A model generated the notes under the pieces. That model saw nothing but the letters and a program-made list of their open reading frames with translations, made no database searches and had not been told where the DNA came from. From DASSTJ01 sp035707965 (GTDB lineage Bacteria > Actinomycetota > Actinomycetes > Actinomycetales > Angustibacteraceae), in the NCBI GenBank assembly GCA_035707965.1, contig DASSTJ010000068.1, positions 5,701-69,700 on the forward strand: 64,000 nt of DNA, written 5' to 3'. Both the position numbers and the translations under genes were made by a program. Each line of letters begins with the position of its first letter. Positions within the stretch are counted from its first letter, which is position 1. Below, one piece after another: positions 63,512-64,000 of this stretch.

Positions 63512-63802
63512 ATGCGTCACTACGAGCTCATGGTGATCCTCGACCCCGATCTCGAGGAGCGCACCGTCGCTCCGAGCCTCGACAAGTTCCTCAACGTCAT
63601 CCGTCAGGGTGGCGGCACCGTGGACAACGTCGACGTGTGGGGCCGTCGGCGCCTGGCCTACGACATCAACAAGAAGCCCGAGGGCATCTACGCGGTCGTC
63701 AACATGACCGCCGAGCCCGCGGTCGCTCAGGAGCTGGACCGCCAGCTGGGTCTCAACGAGGCCGTGCTGCGCACCAAGCTCATCCGTCCCGACATCCGCT
63801 GA
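63512..63802 (+). CDS. rpsF: 30S ribosomal protein S6
   Basis: 96 residues from ATG 63512; GAGGAGG is 11 nt upstream. MRHYELMVILDPDLEERTV, GGTVDNVDVWGRRRLAYDINKKPEGIY and LNEAVLRTKLIRPDIR are the S6 pattern. First gene of the expected rpsF-ssb-rpsR-rplI operon, which leaves the window after ssb begins. Confidence 0.98.
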   Translation: MRHYELMVILDPDLEERTVAPSLDKFLNVIRQGGGTVDNVDVWGRRRLAYDINKKPEGIYAVVNMTAEPAVAQELDRQLGLNEAVLRTKLIRPDIR

Positions 63803-63818
63803 GCCGAAGGGCAGGCAC

Positions 63819-64000
63819 ATGGCAGGCGACACGATCATCACGATCGTCGGCAACCTCACGAACGACCCGGAGCTGCGGTTCACGCCCTCCGGTGCCGCGG
63901 TCGCGAACTTCACGATCGCGTCGACGCCTCGCATGTTCGACAAGCACTCGAACGAGTGGAAGGACGGCGAGACGCTGTTCATGCGCTGCTCCGTGTGGCG
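63819..64000 (+). CDS. ssb: single-stranded DNA-binding protein, 3-prime end cut by window
   Basis: Starts at ATG 63819, 16 nt after rpsF; 60 complete codons are visible. The OB-fold start MAGDTIITIVGNLTNDPELRF, TPSGAAVANFTIA and WKDGETLFMRCSVWR match SSB. The remainder lies outside the window. It coats single-stranded DNA during replication and repair. Confidence 0.96.
   Translation, partial: MAGDTIITIVGNLTNDPELRFTPSGAAVANFTIASTPRMFDKHSNEWKDGETLFMRCSVW

Overview
This 64 kb window spans the replication origin of a high-GC actinomycete. Base composition is strongly G+C rich, GTG starts are common, and gene order matches the dnaA neighbourhood known from Mycobacterium and Streptomyces. DLW-39, CrgA, DUF3566 and DUF6049 proteins, inositol-phosphate synthase, and Ser/Thr kinases with PASTA domains all indicate Actinomycetia. 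The gnd gene between dnaN and recF and the rpsF-ssb end next to padR/ino1/ponA resemble Streptomyces and Micrococcales/Kineosporiales-type genomes. I cannot name the genus.

Left part (1-18.8 kb): a truncated LGFP-repeat gene and tRNA-Leu; then the cell-shape and phospho-signalling operon fhaA-fhaB-pstP-rodA-pbpA-pknA-pknB, mostly with 4-bp start/stop overlaps; a GH13 enzyme; a PabA/TrpG-type amidotransferase; a 52-aa membrane peptide, a class E sortase and a DUF881 protein; crgA; a rhomboid protease; a cyclophilin; and a helical membrane protein.

Origin core (18.7-38.3 kb): tRNA-Ala, DLW-39, tRNA-Ile, DUF3566, gyrA, gyrB, DUF721, recF, gnd, dnaN, oriC (28893-29446, about a dozen DnaA-box-like 9-mers) and dnaA on the minus strand. 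In the other direction are rpmH, rnpA, yidD, yidC, khpB (jag), rsmG, parA and parB. Four parS-like 16-mers lie inside or at the edge of rsmG, parA and parB. A tiny membrane protein and a GNAT acetyltransferase follow.

Right part (38.3-64 kb): the minus-strand block mutT-DUF6049-murJ-TadE-like protein-NlpC/P60-pseudokinase-sigM-anti-sigma-trxB-trxA-cwlM, read toward oriC; then pcnA, a GH1 glycosidase with a LacI-type operator, a 48-bp palindromic repeat family, a small membrane protein, a GH15 enzyme, an MFS transporter, ino1, padR, a class A PBP, a GT87 membrane glycosyltransferase, rpsF and the start of ssb.

The most coherent system is an envelope phospho-control network on both sides of oriC: kinases PknA/PknB, phosphatase PstP, FHA readers FhaA/FhaB, the lipid II flippase MurJ, a separate membrane pseudokinase that in Mycobacterium is fused to MurJ, and a cytoplasmic CwlM-type amidase. 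No CRISPR array, IS element, phage or defence island was seen.
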